Shown one piece after another: positions 45,768-53,433 of a stretch of 64,000 bases of DNA. Each line of letters begins with the position of its first letter. The stretch's first letter is position 1. The position numbers were made by a program, and so were the translations under genes. The notes beneath the pieces were generated by a model. That model was given only the letters and a program-made list of their open reading frames with translations, was not told the origin of the DNA and made no database searches. This DNA is from DATJLY01 sp963729295 (lineage in GTDB: Bacteria; Pseudomonadota; Alphaproteobacteria; ATCC43930; CGMCC-115725), in contig CAVSNJ010000016.1 of NCBI GenBank assembly GCA_963729295.1, positions 1 to 64,000 of the forward strand, read 5' to 3'.

Positions 45768-45902
45768 ATGACGACACTGGTCGGAACGGTCATTCTCGGC
45801 AGCACGATTTTCGCCGTGCTCCTGGGGCAGGTCTCGGCGAGCGCCGAGACCGCGGGGGTCATCATCGGCGCCCTCGTCCTGATGTCGATGCGCGGCGCCT
45901 GA
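45768..45902 (+). CDS. Small hydrophobic membrane protein (44 aa)
   Basis: TTLVGTVILGSTIFAVLLGQ and ETAGVIIGALVLMSM form two hydrophobic segments separated by a short polar turn. GAGGGGCAGAGG precedes the ATG. Conservation is unknown to me. It follows the MoeA/MobA-like gene by 76 bp and could be a separate unit. Reading frame short, so the call rests on the RBS and composition. Confidence 0.4.
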   Translation: MTTLVGTVILGSTIFAVLLGQVSASAETAGVIIGALVLMSMRGA

Positions 45903-46041
45903 GCCAAGCCGAAGTAGAATAGCCTCCCGATTTACTTGCCTCTCGGTTGGGCTTCTTTGTTCGTCGGCGCGGCGGTAATAAACTTTTTAGCAACTTCTTC
46001 TGTCCCATTGTTTGGGCCGGTTTCGCTCGGTCGAGACGAAC

Positions 46042-46875
46042 ATGGCCCGCATCCCGCACTTCGTTCTTCCCGCCCTCGCCGGCCTCGCCCTCCTCGCCGC
46101 ACTTCCCGCCGCCGCCGCCGCCCAATCCTGGCTTGCCCCGGCCTATCGCGGCACGGCGCCGGCCGGGCCCGCGCGCGCCAAGGGCGCGGTGATCTGGAGC
46201 CACGGCCGGTCGGTCGATTCCGAGGATTCCGAGGCGCCGACGCCGGCCTACATGGCGCTGCTGCACGACGATGGCTGGGATACGTTCCGCTTCAACCGCA
46301 TGCGCGACGGCGACACCCTCGCCGCGAGCTCGGCCGGGCTCGCCAAGATCGCCGAGCAGCTCAAATCCGAGGGCTATCGCAAGGTGGCGCTCGCCGGGCA
46401 GTCGTTCGGCGGCTTCCTGGCGCTGATGGCGGCCGATGCGACCCCTGAGGTCGATGCCGTGATCGCCACCGCGCCCGCCGCCTATGGCAGCTTCTCCGAC
46501 TATTACGGCAGCTGGCGCAGCAACGCGACCAAGCTCTATCCGCTGCTGCAGCAGGTGCAGGGCGCGCGGATCATGGTGTTCTATTTCCACGGCGACGATT
46601 TCGATCCGGGCGGGCGCGGCGAGCGCTCGCGCGAGATTTTCGCCGAGCAGCACATCGCCAGCGTCGTGGTCGATCAGCCGCCGCAGCTCACGAGCCACTG
46701 GGCCGCGACGACGCCGCTTTTCACCAAGCGCTTCGGCGGCTGCATCGAGGGATTCCTCGATGCCGGCGCGGTCCCCGACGACGCGCGCTGCGACAACGAT
46801 GCGCTGTGGGCGGGCTCGGCGCCGGAACCGGCGGCGCTGCCGATCCAAGGCCCCGCGCGGCCCAACGGAAATTAG
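46042..46875 (+). CDS. Secreted alpha/beta-hydrolase
   Basis: 277 residues. Signal peptide 1-26 (LAGLALLAALPAAAAAQ). GAVIWSHGRS is the oxyanion region. Nucleophile in ALAGQSFGGFLAL, acid in FYFHGDDFDPGG and a His in TSHWAATTP. Family: alpha/beta hydrolase or dienelactone hydrolase-like; the substrate is unknown. The 139 bp before it are AT-richer and hold no clear -35/-10 pair. Confidence 0.82.
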   Translation: MARIPHFVLPALAGLALLAALPAAAAAQSWLAPAYRGTAPAGPARAKGAVIWSHGRSVDSEDSEAPTPAYMALLHDDGWDTFRFNRMRDGDTLAASSAGLAKIAEQLKSEGYRKVALAGQSFGGFLALMAADATPEVDAVIATAPAAYGSFSDYYGSWRSNATKLYPLLQQVQGARIMVFYFHGDDFDPGGRGERSREIFAEQHIASVVVDQPPQLTSHWAATTPLFTKRFGGCIEGFLDAGAVPDDARCDNDALWAGSAPEPAALPIQGPARPNGN

Positions 46876-46898
46876 GGTCTGATCCAGTCATTTTGAAT

Positions 46899-46975
46899 CG
46901 TCGTTCCCGCGCAGGCGAGAACCCCGGGGCGAGCGACGTGCCGTTGCCCTGGGCCCCCGCTTTCGCGGGGGCGAC
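46899..46975. repeat. Dispersed GC-rich palindromic repeat, copy 1
   Basis: It starts TCGTTCCCGCGCAGGCGAGAACCCC and ends CTGGGCCCCCGCTTTCGCGGGGGCGAC. The right half is a hairpin with 7-bp arms (CCCCCGC...GCGGGGG). A second copy lies at 52362-52439 with the same ends. Intergenic position between two convergent genes. Confidence 0.65.
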
Positions 46976-47007
46976 AGAAAGATGTTTCAACCTGGATGGA
47001 TCGCGCC

Positions 47008-47703
47008 CTAAACCGGGTAGCCCTTGGCCTTGGCGGCGAGGCCGCCATGAAGATCGAGCATCCGGCCGCGCCACGCAGCGACCGGATCGTCCGCGGCGAG
47101 CAGCCGGAAATCGCTGATGCAGCGCGCCCACTGGAACGCGCCGAACACGATGTAGTCGGCATAGAGCGGGCGCGCGCCGCCGAGGAATGGCTGCGCCTCG
47201 AGCGCAAGGCGAAGCGGCCGCAGCGTGTCCTTGAGCGCCGGGAGCCGCGCCTCGCGATCGGCGACGGCGGCTTCCAGCGTCATGTGCAGCCGCTCCTCGC
47301 GCGACTTGCGGAAATAATCCTGATCCTTGGGCGCGGCGTGCCGCCAGATGTCGAGCACGACGAGGCGCAGGAGCGCCAGTTGCAGCACGAGGTCGGTCCA
47401 GCCTTGATAGAAGCGCGTCAGGTCGCTGCCCGCTGCGCCGCCGAACAATGACGGGCGGTCAGGATATGCCGCTTCGAGATACTGCGCGATGTCCCAGGAT
47501 TCGGCGATCCAGCGCTCGCCATCGACCAGCACCGGCACGCGGCCCGAGGCGCCCGAGCGCGCGATCACATCCTTCTCGGTGAAGCGCCACGGGATGGTCT
47601 CGACCTCGAGCCCCTTGTGCGCGAGCGCCATCTTGATGCGCCAGCAATACGGGCTGAAGCGGCGGTCGGGCTCGGCGCCCGCGAGGTCATAGAGTTTCAG
47701 CAT
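47008..47703 (-). CDS. Glutathione S-transferase family protein
   Basis: 231 residues. The N-terminal thioredoxin-like half begins LKLYDLAGAEPDRRFSPYCWRIKMALAHKGLEVETIPWRF and has SGRVPVLVDGERWIAESWDIAQYLEAAYP. SPYCWRIK is the pattern of the beta-etherase-like (LigE/LigF-like) GST group. Helical C-terminal half follows. The substrate is unknown. It ends the DnaJ-CbpM-GST gene string, four bases after the fusion gene. Confidence 0.87.
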   Translation of the reverse strand: MLKLYDLAGAEPDRRFSPYCWRIKMALAHKGLEVETIPWRFTEKDVIARSGASGRVPVLVDGERWIAESWDIAQYLEAAYPDRPSLFGGAAGSDLTRFYQGWTDLVLQLALLRLVVLDIWRHAAPKDQDYFRKSREERLHMTLEAAVADREARLPALKDTLRPLRLALEAQPFLGGARPLYADYIVFGAFQWARCISDFRLLAADDPVAAWRGRMLDLHGGLAAKAKGYPV

Positions 47704-47706
47704 CGC

Positions 47707-48492
47707 TCACCAATAGCGCCCGGTGCCGCCGATCGCTACGGCGATGAGGCCGAGAACGAGGTTGAACAGCACGATGTGGCGGATCTGAGTGAGCTGGGGC
47801 GCGGCCTTGGCGAAGTCGCCGGCATCGACCGCCACGCGAAAGCGCTTCCACGGCGCAAAGTAGAGATGGAAGAACGCCAGGATCATGACGATGCCGATCA
47901 CCTGCATCGCGTTGACGTAGACGGGCGCGCGCGCGAAGCCGCCGAGATCGGGCACCATGACGCCATAGGCGCTGGCGAGCAGCGCCACGATCGAGGCCCA
48001 CACCCACGGAAAGAAATTCGCGAGCACGCGGCGGAAGAGCGCCAGCCTGACCGCGGGCTCGAGCGCCGCCGCCGCCGGCCGCAGCATCACATGCGCGAAG
48101 AACATGCCGCCGACCCAGATGACGGCGGCGAGAATGTGAAAGAGCAGCGCGATCGTCATGAGCTCCGTCTCCCCGTCATCGCCACCGATGCGGGCGCCGA
48201 TGGCGGCGCGCAGCTCGGGCGGAAGATCGCCGAGCGCCGCCGACATCGCCTTCATGCGCCGGCGCAGCGCATAAAGCTGATCGAGGAGATGCAGCACCAC
48301 CGGCATCGCCGCATCGTCGATCGCGAGATCGCGCTTCAGCTCGACGATGAGGCGGACGCGCGCGACATCCACGTCCTCGAACACATAGGCGCCCGCCGTT
48401 CCGCCCGGCAGCACCCAGGCCTCGCCGATCCAGCGCTCGACTTCGCGGACCTCGATTTCGTACATCGTGCAGACCAATTCGATGCCGATCAT
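47707..48492 (-). CDS. In-frame fusion: CbpM-like chaperone modulator plus CopD-type membrane protein
   Basis: 261 residues in one open frame. Residues 1-108 are CbpM-like: MIGIELVCTMYEIEVREVERWIGEAWV, then YVFEDVDVARVRLIVELKRDLAIDD and a helix with LLDQLYALRRRMK. CbpM binds and inhibits the DnaJ-like CbpA. From Met112, MTIALLFHILAAVIWVGGMFFAHVMLRP opens four membrane helices of a CopD-like protein. GGGGAGACGGAGCTC lies before that Met, so the second half may also start independently. The start codon overlaps the cbpA stop by four bases. Confidence 0.8.
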   Translation of the reverse strand: MIGIELVCTMYEIEVREVERWIGEAWVLPGGTAGAYVFEDVDVARVRLIVELKRDLAIDDAAMPVVLHLLDQLYALRRRMKAMSAALGDLPPELRAAIGARIGGDDGETELMTIALLFHILAAVIWVGGMFFAHVMLRPAAAALEPAVRLALFRRVLANFFPWVWASIVALLASAYGVMVPDLGGFARAPVYVNAMQVIGIVMILAFFHLYFAPWKRFRVAVDAGDFAKAAPQLTQIRHIVLFNLVLGLIAVAIGGTGRYW

Positions 48493-49418
48493 GGCGGCGC
48501 CCCCATGCCACGGCGCGGATCGTAGTCGTGCTTCGGCGCCCACTGGCGCAGGAAATTCGCGAGCTCCTCATCGGCGCCCTCGGGCAGCACGATCTTGAGC
48601 GTGACGTATTCGTCGCCCTGCGTGCCGTCGGCGCGGCGGACGCCCTTGCCGCGCAGGCGCAGCACGCGGCCGCTGTTGGAATTGGCCGGCACCGTCATGG
48701 TCACGGGGCCCGACGGCGTCGGCACGGCGATGCGCCCGCCGAGCACGGCCTCGGCCAAGGTCACCGGCAGCTCGACATGGATGTCGTCCTGGTCGCGCCG
48801 GAAGAGCGGATGCGGCGCCACGTGGATCTCGATGAGCGCGTCGCCCGCGGGGCCGCCGCCGATCCCCGCGCCGCCCTGCCCTTTCAAGCGCAGCACCTGG
48901 CCGTCAACGAAGCCCGGCGGCACGGTCACGTCGAGCGTGCGCTCCGGCAGATCGAGCCGTTTCTTGGCGCCGTTGACGGCATCGAGAAAATCGACCGTGA
49001 GCACAAAGTGATGATCCGGCCCGCGCATGCGGATGCCGCCCGCGCCGCCGCCGCGCGCGCGCGCCGCGCGCCCGAACTGGCCGAACAGCTCCTCGAGGTC
49101 CTCGACGTCGATGTCGGGCTGGGCCTGGTACTTGGCGCCGCCCGCCCCTTCGGCGAAGCCATGCCAGCGATGCGCCTGGGGCGGCGGCCGCTCGGCGCCG
49201 CTTTCGTCGATCTCGCCGCGGTCGAAGCGGGCGCGCTTGTCCTTGTCGGACAGGATGTCGTAGGCGGCCGCGATCTCCTTGAAGCGCGCCTCGGCCTCCT
49301 TGTTGCCGGGATTGAGGTCGGGATGGGTGCGCTTGGCCAGCTTGCGGTAGGCGGTGCGGATATCGTCCTCGCCCGCGTCCGGCTTGACGCCCAGCAATTC
49401 ATAGGGATTTCGCGCCAT
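48489..49418 (-). CDS. cbpA: DnaJ C-terminal-domain co-chaperone (CbpA-like)
   Basis: 309 residues. J domain 1-70 with PYELLGVKPDAGEDDIRTAYRKLAKRTHPDLNPGN and the HPD triad. A Gly-rich linker follows, then two substrate-binding DnaJ_C subdomains (LDVTVPPGFVDGQVLRLKGQG and VPTPSGPVTMTVPANSNSGRVLRLRGKG). No zinc-finger cysteines, so CbpA rather than DnaJ. The start is the second Met (12 residues into the longer frame). Translationally coupled to the CbpM-CopD gene. Confidence 0.93.
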   Translation of the reverse strand: MARNPYELLGVKPDAGEDDIRTAYRKLAKRTHPDLNPGNKEAEARFKEIAAAYDILSDKDKRARFDRGEIDESGAERPPPQAHRWHGFAEGAGGAKYQAQPDIDVEDLEELFGQFGRAARARGGGAGGIRMRGPDHHFVLTVDFLDAVNGAKKRLDLPERTLDVTVPPGFVDGQVLRLKGQGGAGIGGGPAGDALIEIHVAPHPLFRRDQDDIHVELPVTLAEAVLGGRIAVPTPSGPVTMTVPANSNSGRVLRLRGKGVRRADGTQGDEYVTLKIVLPEGADEELANFLRQWAPKHDYDPRRGMGAPP

Positions 49419-49465
49419 CGCCGGACCATATAGACTGCGGCAAAACCTGCGCAAGGAGCTTTGCC

Positions 49466-50536
49466 ATGGGCGAAATCCTAGGGATCGGAACGACGCATCA
49501 TCCGTCGCTGACGGGCACGGACGAGGGGTTCGCCAAGACCTGGCAGACCATCATCAACGCGCCGCGCATCGACCCGAAGTGGAAGGACAAGCGCAACTGG
49601 CCGCCCGGCATGCTCGACGAGGTCGGCAACGACATGGGGCTGTCCGCCGGCAAGCGCTATCGCGAGCGCTGCTGGAAGAGCTTCAGGAAGCAGCGCGAGA
49701 TCATCGACGCGTTCAAGCCCGACTTCATCGTCATCATCGCCGACGACCAGTACGAGAACTTCAAGGAGACGATCATCCCGCCGTTCTGCGTCTATGGGCT
49801 CGACGACGATTTCGTGCAGGAGCCGTGGAATCACGGCTTCGCCGCGACGCGGCCCAACTACTGGGGTGACCCGAAGGACTGGAAGATGAAGATCCACGGC
49901 CATCGCGAGGGCGCCAAATACCTCACGACCGGCCTTTTGAACCGCGGCGTCTCGATGCCCTACGCCTACAAGCTCCTGCACTCGGAGATCCTGGCGCATG
50001 GCTTCAACTACACGGTGCTCTATCTCGATTGCGACCGCACCGGATGGCAGCACCCGGTCGTGCCCTTCCACGTCAACTGCTATGGCAGCGCCGTCATCAA
50101 GGCCGGCGGCGCCTTCGCGCATCTCTTCAAGGAGCCTGTGGAAGACGGGCTGCCCGACCCGCCCGGCCCCAATCCCGCGCTCTGCTACGAGGTCGGCTAC
50201 AAGATGGCCGAGACGCTCGCCGAAAGCCCGTACCGCGCCGTCATCATGGCGTCGTCGAGCTGGTCGCACTGCTTCCTCTCGACCAACACTGGCTATGTGC
50301 TGCCCGACTTCGAGTCGGACCGCATGATGTTCGACGCGTTGAAGAAGGGCGACTACGACACCTGGCGGGGGCGCAAGATCGAGGACGTCGAGGCCGCCGG
50401 GCACCACGAACTCCTGAACTGGCACGTTCTGGCGGGCGCGATGGCGGCGCTCGACCGCAAGCCCGAGGTACTCGACTACTTCGAGACCTTCATCTTCCAG
50501 TCGGACAAATGCTTCGCGGTGTTTCCTCCGAACTAA
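49466..50536 (+). CDS. LigB-type class III extradiol ring-cleavage dioxygenase family protein
   Basis: 356 residues. Iron-binding features are TTHHPSL at residues 9-15, DDQYENF (DPD-like region) and ASSSWSHCFLS. This suits the LigB-superfamily, Fe(II)-dependent cleavage of a catecholic ring. No other aromatic-degradation genes lie directly beside it. The RBS is AAGGAG four to nine bases before the ATG. A strong terminator closes it. Confidence 0.87.
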   Translation: MGEILGIGTTHHPSLTGTDEGFAKTWQTIINAPRIDPKWKDKRNWPPGMLDEVGNDMGLSAGKRYRERCWKSFRKQREIIDAFKPDFIVIIADDQYENFKETIIPPFCVYGLDDDFVQEPWNHGFAATRPNYWGDPKDWKMKIHGHREGAKYLTTGLLNRGVSMPYAYKLLHSEILAHGFNYTVLYLDCDRTGWQHPVVPFHVNCYGSAVIKAGGAFAHLFKEPVEDGLPDPPGPNPALCYEVGYKMAETLAESPYRAVIMASSSWSHCFLSTNTGYVLPDFESDRMMFDALKKGDYDTWRGRKIEDVEAAGHHELLNWHVLAGAMAALDRKPEVLDYFETFIFQSDKCFAVFPPN

Positions 50537-50573
50537 GACGAGGATTACGCAATAAGATACTGTTATTTAGTTG

Positions 50574-50603
50574 AAAAGGGCGTGCGGTTCGCGCGCCCTT
50601 TTT
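50574..50603 (+). terminator. Rho-independent terminator after the dioxygenase gene
   Basis: GGGCGTGCG (50578-50586) and CGCGCGCCC (50590-50598) form a 9-bp stem with one G-U wobble and a 3-base loop, followed by five T. It lies 41 bp after the dioxygenase stop. The A-rich sequence before it (TTGAAAA) could let it also work in reverse for the SDR gene ending at 50656. Confidence 0.8.
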
Positions 50604-50655
50604 GCTGTGCCCCCACCTCACTCTCCCGCTACGCGGATCCCTCCCTCTCCGCCCA

Positions 50656-51507
50656 CTACGCCGGCAATCCCGCGATGCGCGCGCTCTCCTGCCAGAGGCG
50701 CAGCGCGGCGGCATCGTCCTGGGCCGCAGGCGAAGGCGCGTCCGGGCGGCACTTGCCGAAATAGAGGCCGCTGACGCCGTCGAGCTCGGGCGAGGTCGCG
50801 CAATAGACCGGCGTCTCTGCGCCCTCCTCGACCGAGAGCGCGAAGACGCGCTTGGCGATGCCGACGCCGGCGCGGAAGAGGCCGCCGGTGTTGTCGCCGA
50901 AGCGGGTCGCAACGAACCCCGGATGGAGGCAGTTCGCGGTGATGCCCGAGCCCGCCAGCCGCCGCGCCAGCTCGCGCGTGAAGAGGATGTTGCAGAGCTT
51001 CGAGTTGCGATAGGCGAGCCAGCCGTCGAAGCGGCGCCGCATCTGCAGGTCGTCGAAATCGAGCCGCGCGCCGCGATGGGCGCCCGAGGCGACATTGACG
51101 ATCCGCATCGGCGCCGAGGCGCGCAGCTTCGCCTCGAGGAGCCGCGTCAGCACGTAGTAGTTCATGTGGTTCAAGGCGAAGGTGCGCTCGAGCCCGTCCG
51201 GCGTCTCGTCGCGGCGGTTGAAGATGGCGCCGGCGTTGTTGAGGAGCACGTCGATCCGCGGCACGGCAGCGAGCGCCGCTGCGACGCGGCGCTGCTCGGC
51301 GAGGAGAGCGAGGTCGGCGAGGATCACCGTCACGCGCCCGCCCGGACGGAGCGCCGCGAGGCGCGCGTTGGCGGCGGCCGCGCGCGCCGGATCGCGCCCG
51401 ACGATGACGAGATCGGCGCCCATGCCGGCAAACTTTTCCGCCGCGGCAAGGCCGATGCCGGACGTGCCGCCGGTGACGACGCAGAGCTTGCCGTCGAGCA
51501 GCGCCAT
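50656..51507 (-). CDS. Short-chain dehydrogenase (retinol-dehydrogenase-like SDR)
   Basis: 283 residues. Nucleotide loop TGGTSGIG at 12-19, NNAGAI near residue 92, and the catalytic residues VASGAH and YRNSK. Substrate-binding part LHPGFVATRFGDNTGG is typical of the retinol-dehydrogenase/WW-domain-like SDR group. It is one base downstream of the inositol-phosphatase gene. Substrate unknown. Confidence 0.9.
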   Translation of the reverse strand: MALLDGKLCVVTGGTSGIGLAAAEKFAGMGADLVIVGRDPARAAAANARLAALRPGGRVTVILADLALLAEQRRVAAALAAVPRIDVLLNNAGAIFNRRDETPDGLERTFALNHMNYYVLTRLLEAKLRASAPMRIVNVASGAHRGARLDFDDLQMRRRFDGWLAYRNSKLCNILFTRELARRLAGSGITANCLHPGFVATRFGDNTGGLFRAGVGIAKRVFALSVEEGAETPVYCATSPELDGVSGLYFGKCRPDAPSPAAQDDAAALRLWQESARIAGLPA

Positions 51508-51508
51508 G

Positions 51509-52321
51509 TCAGGTCGCTCCGGCCGGCGCGGGCGCCGCCTGCACTTCGGTGATGATGCGCCAGGCCTCTGCGTTCGCCGTGGCGAGCGGCTTGCCGTCGA
51601 GGATGCGCGGGTCGTAGGGCGAGCCGTCGAGGAACGAGGCCAAGCCGCCCGCCTCCACCGCGATCAGCATGCCGGCCGCGTGATCCCACGGCAGCGAGCG
51701 CGAGTGGAAGGTGAAATGCGACTCTCCCGCCACGAGCTCCATGTATTCGAGGCCGCTGCAACCGCGGTTCTGCATCGGGCCGACGCGGCCGCTGTCGTCG
51801 AGCGCCTTCGCCATGCGCACGCCGCCCTCGGTCCTGCCATAGGCGGAGCCCGCGAGATTTTTGCCGCGCGCGCCGGACGCCACGGCGAGGCGCCGCCCGT
51901 CGCGCCACGCGCCATCGCCCTTCCGCGCCATCACCATCGCATCGCTCGGCGGGTGATAGATCCAGCCGGCCTCGACCACGCCGCCGACGACATAGGCCAC
52001 GATCACGGCAAAGCGCGGCACGCTCTTCGCGAAATTGCTGGTGCCGTCGATCGGATCGATGACCCAGACCGGCGCGGCACCCGAGAGCAGATCGAGCCGC
52101 GCCGGATCCTCGGCGACGCTCTCCTCGCCCAAGGCTGCGGTGTTGGGCGCTTCGTTCGTCAGCGCCGCGAGAAGCCGGCGCTCGGCCGCGACATCGGCCA
52201 CGGTGACGAGATCGCCCGGCTTCTTCTCGCGGATGTCGGAGGCTTCGAGCGCGCAAAAGCGCGGCATGATCTCGACCGCCGCGGTTTCGCGGATGATGCG
52301 GGCGACGCGGTCGAGGTCCAT
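51509..52321 (-). CDS. Inositol monophosphatase-family phosphatase
   Basis: 270 residues. Mg-binding motifs: GEESVAED near residue 68, WVIDPIDGTSNFAKSVP and LPWDHAAGMLIAVEAGG. This family includes inositol monophosphatase, CysQ and the HisN-type histidinol phosphatase. Which substrate applies cannot be told from the motifs; the DPIDGT and WDxAAG residues are all intact. It is followed directly by the SDR gene. Confidence 0.9.
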   Translation of the reverse strand: MDLDRVARIIRETAAVEIMPRFCALEASDIREKKPGDLVTVADVAAERRLLAALTNEAPNTAALGEESVAEDPARLDLLSGAAPVWVIDPIDGTSNFAKSVPRFAVIVAYVVGGVVEAGWIYHPPSDAMVMARKGDGAWRDGRRLAVASGARGKNLAGSAYGRTEGGVRMAKALDDSGRVGPMQNRGCSGLEYMELVAGESHFTFHSRSLPWDHAAGMLIAVEAGGLASFLDGSPYDPRILDGKPLATANAEAWRIITEVQAAPAPAGAT

Positions 52322-52361
52322 TGGTCATTCATAGGACGAAGCGATGATTCGTACCAATCCC

Positions 52362-52439
52362 CGTCGTCCCCGCGCAGGCGGGGACCCAGGGAAAGTGACG
52401 TGCAGGGGCTCTGGGCCCCCGCTTTCGCGGGGGCGACGG
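52362..52439. repeat. Dispersed GC-rich palindromic repeat, copy 2
   Basis: TCGTCCCCGCGCAGGCGGGGACCC forms an 8-bp hairpin (GTCCCCGC...GCGGGGAC). The right half, CTGGGCCCCCGCTTTCGCGGGGGCGAC, matches copy 1 at 46899-46975 with a shared GACGTGC between the halves. It lies between the IMPase start and the hydrolase stop. Confidence 0.65.
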
Positions 52440-52442
52440 AAC

Positions 52443-53219
52443 TCAGGCTTGCGCAAGGAACGGCGTCACGGCGGCGAGAAACGCATCGGGCGCTTCGGCA
52501 TGCGCCCAATGGCCGGCGCCGGCGAGCGTGACGAGGCGGAAGCCGGGAAAGAATTCGGCGAACGCGGCAAGGCCCTCATCGTCGACATAGTCCGAAGCGC
52601 CGCCGCGCAGCACCAGCATGGGCCCGCGATAGATCGTGCGCGCGGGAAAAGCGGGAAAGCCCGCGATCTTCGGCATGTCGTCGCGCAGCACGTCGAGATT
52701 GATGCGCCAGCGCAAGGCGCCATCGGATGCGACAAGATTTTGCAGGAGAAAATTCCGCACCGCCGCATCGGCGATGCTTGGCTTCAGCGCGGCATCGGCT
52801 TCGGTTCGGCGCTTGATGCGCGTAAGGTCGAGGCGCGCCATCGCCTCGATATAGGGATCGAGCACCGTCGCGCGCGCGACCGGCGCGATATCGACGACGA
52901 CGAGGCGCTCGACCTTCTCGGGCGCGGTCAGCGCCAGAACCATCGCCGCCTTGCCGCCCATGCTGTGGCCGACGATCGGCGCCGCCGCGATTTTCTGGGC
53001 CGCCATGAAGGCGGCAACGTCGTCTGCCATCGCCCGATAATCCATCGGCCGTGCCCAGGGCGACGCGCCGTGGTTGCGCAGATCGGGCACGAGCACGCGG
53101 AAATGAGCGCCGAGTCGCCGGGCGATCGTCGCCCAGTTCTGCGCCGAGCCGAACAGCCCGTGCAGCACGATGACGGGCGGCCCCGCGCCCCATTCCGCAT
53201 GGGCGAGTGCCGCCGCCAC
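52443..53219 (-). CDS. Alpha/beta-fold hydrolase (YbfF-like)
   Basis: 258 residues. PVIVLHGLFGSAQNWATIARRLG (oxyanion loop), nucleophile Ser in VGHSMGGKAAM, DYVDDEG acid region and GAGHWAHAEAPD catalytic His. It resembles YbfF-like esterases that cleave acyl-CoA or small esters. The start follows the small membrane-protein gene by three bases, so they are probably one transcript. Confidence 0.9.
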   Translation of the reverse strand: MAAALAHAEWGAGPPVIVLHGLFGSAQNWATIARRLGAHFRVLVPDLRNHGASPWARPMDYRAMADDVAAFMAAQKIAAAPIVGHSMGGKAAMVLALTAPEKVERLVVVDIAPVARATVLDPYIEAMARLDLTRIKRRTEADAALKPSIADAAVRNFLLQNLVASDGALRWRINLDVLRDDMPKIAGFPAFPARTIYRGPMLVLRGGASDYVDDEGLAAFAEFFPGFRLVTLAGAGHWAHAEAPDAFLAAVTPFLAQA

Positions 53220-53222
53220 GAA

Positions 53223-53390
53223 TCAGCCGGCGAGCACCGCGATCGTCGCGAGAATCGCCACGTCGACGGCGATGATCAGCACGATACGCGTGGTCGCCGT
53301 CATCAGATCGCGGCCGAGGACGCATGACAGAATCGTGTCGCTGCGCTCGTGCAGAGCCGCTACGGCGGTCGGCGTTGGCTCATCAGGCAT
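53223..53390 (-). CDS. Small C-tail-anchored protein (55 aa)
   Basis: The N-terminal part is polar (MPDEPTPTAVAALHERSDT); residues 35-54 are hydrophobic (RIVLIIAVDVAILATIAVLA). GAGGGAC precedes the ATG. The stop lies three bases before the hydrolase start, a spacing that supports reality. No recognised family; possibly a small membrane partner of the hydrolase. Confidence 0.6.
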   Translation of the reverse strand: MPDEPTPTAVAALHERSDTILSCVLGRDLMTATTRIVLIIAVDVAILATIAVLAG

Positions 53391-53433
53391 GCTGTCCCTC
53401 GCGGCGCGTCCCTGCGGACGTTACAATGCCGGC

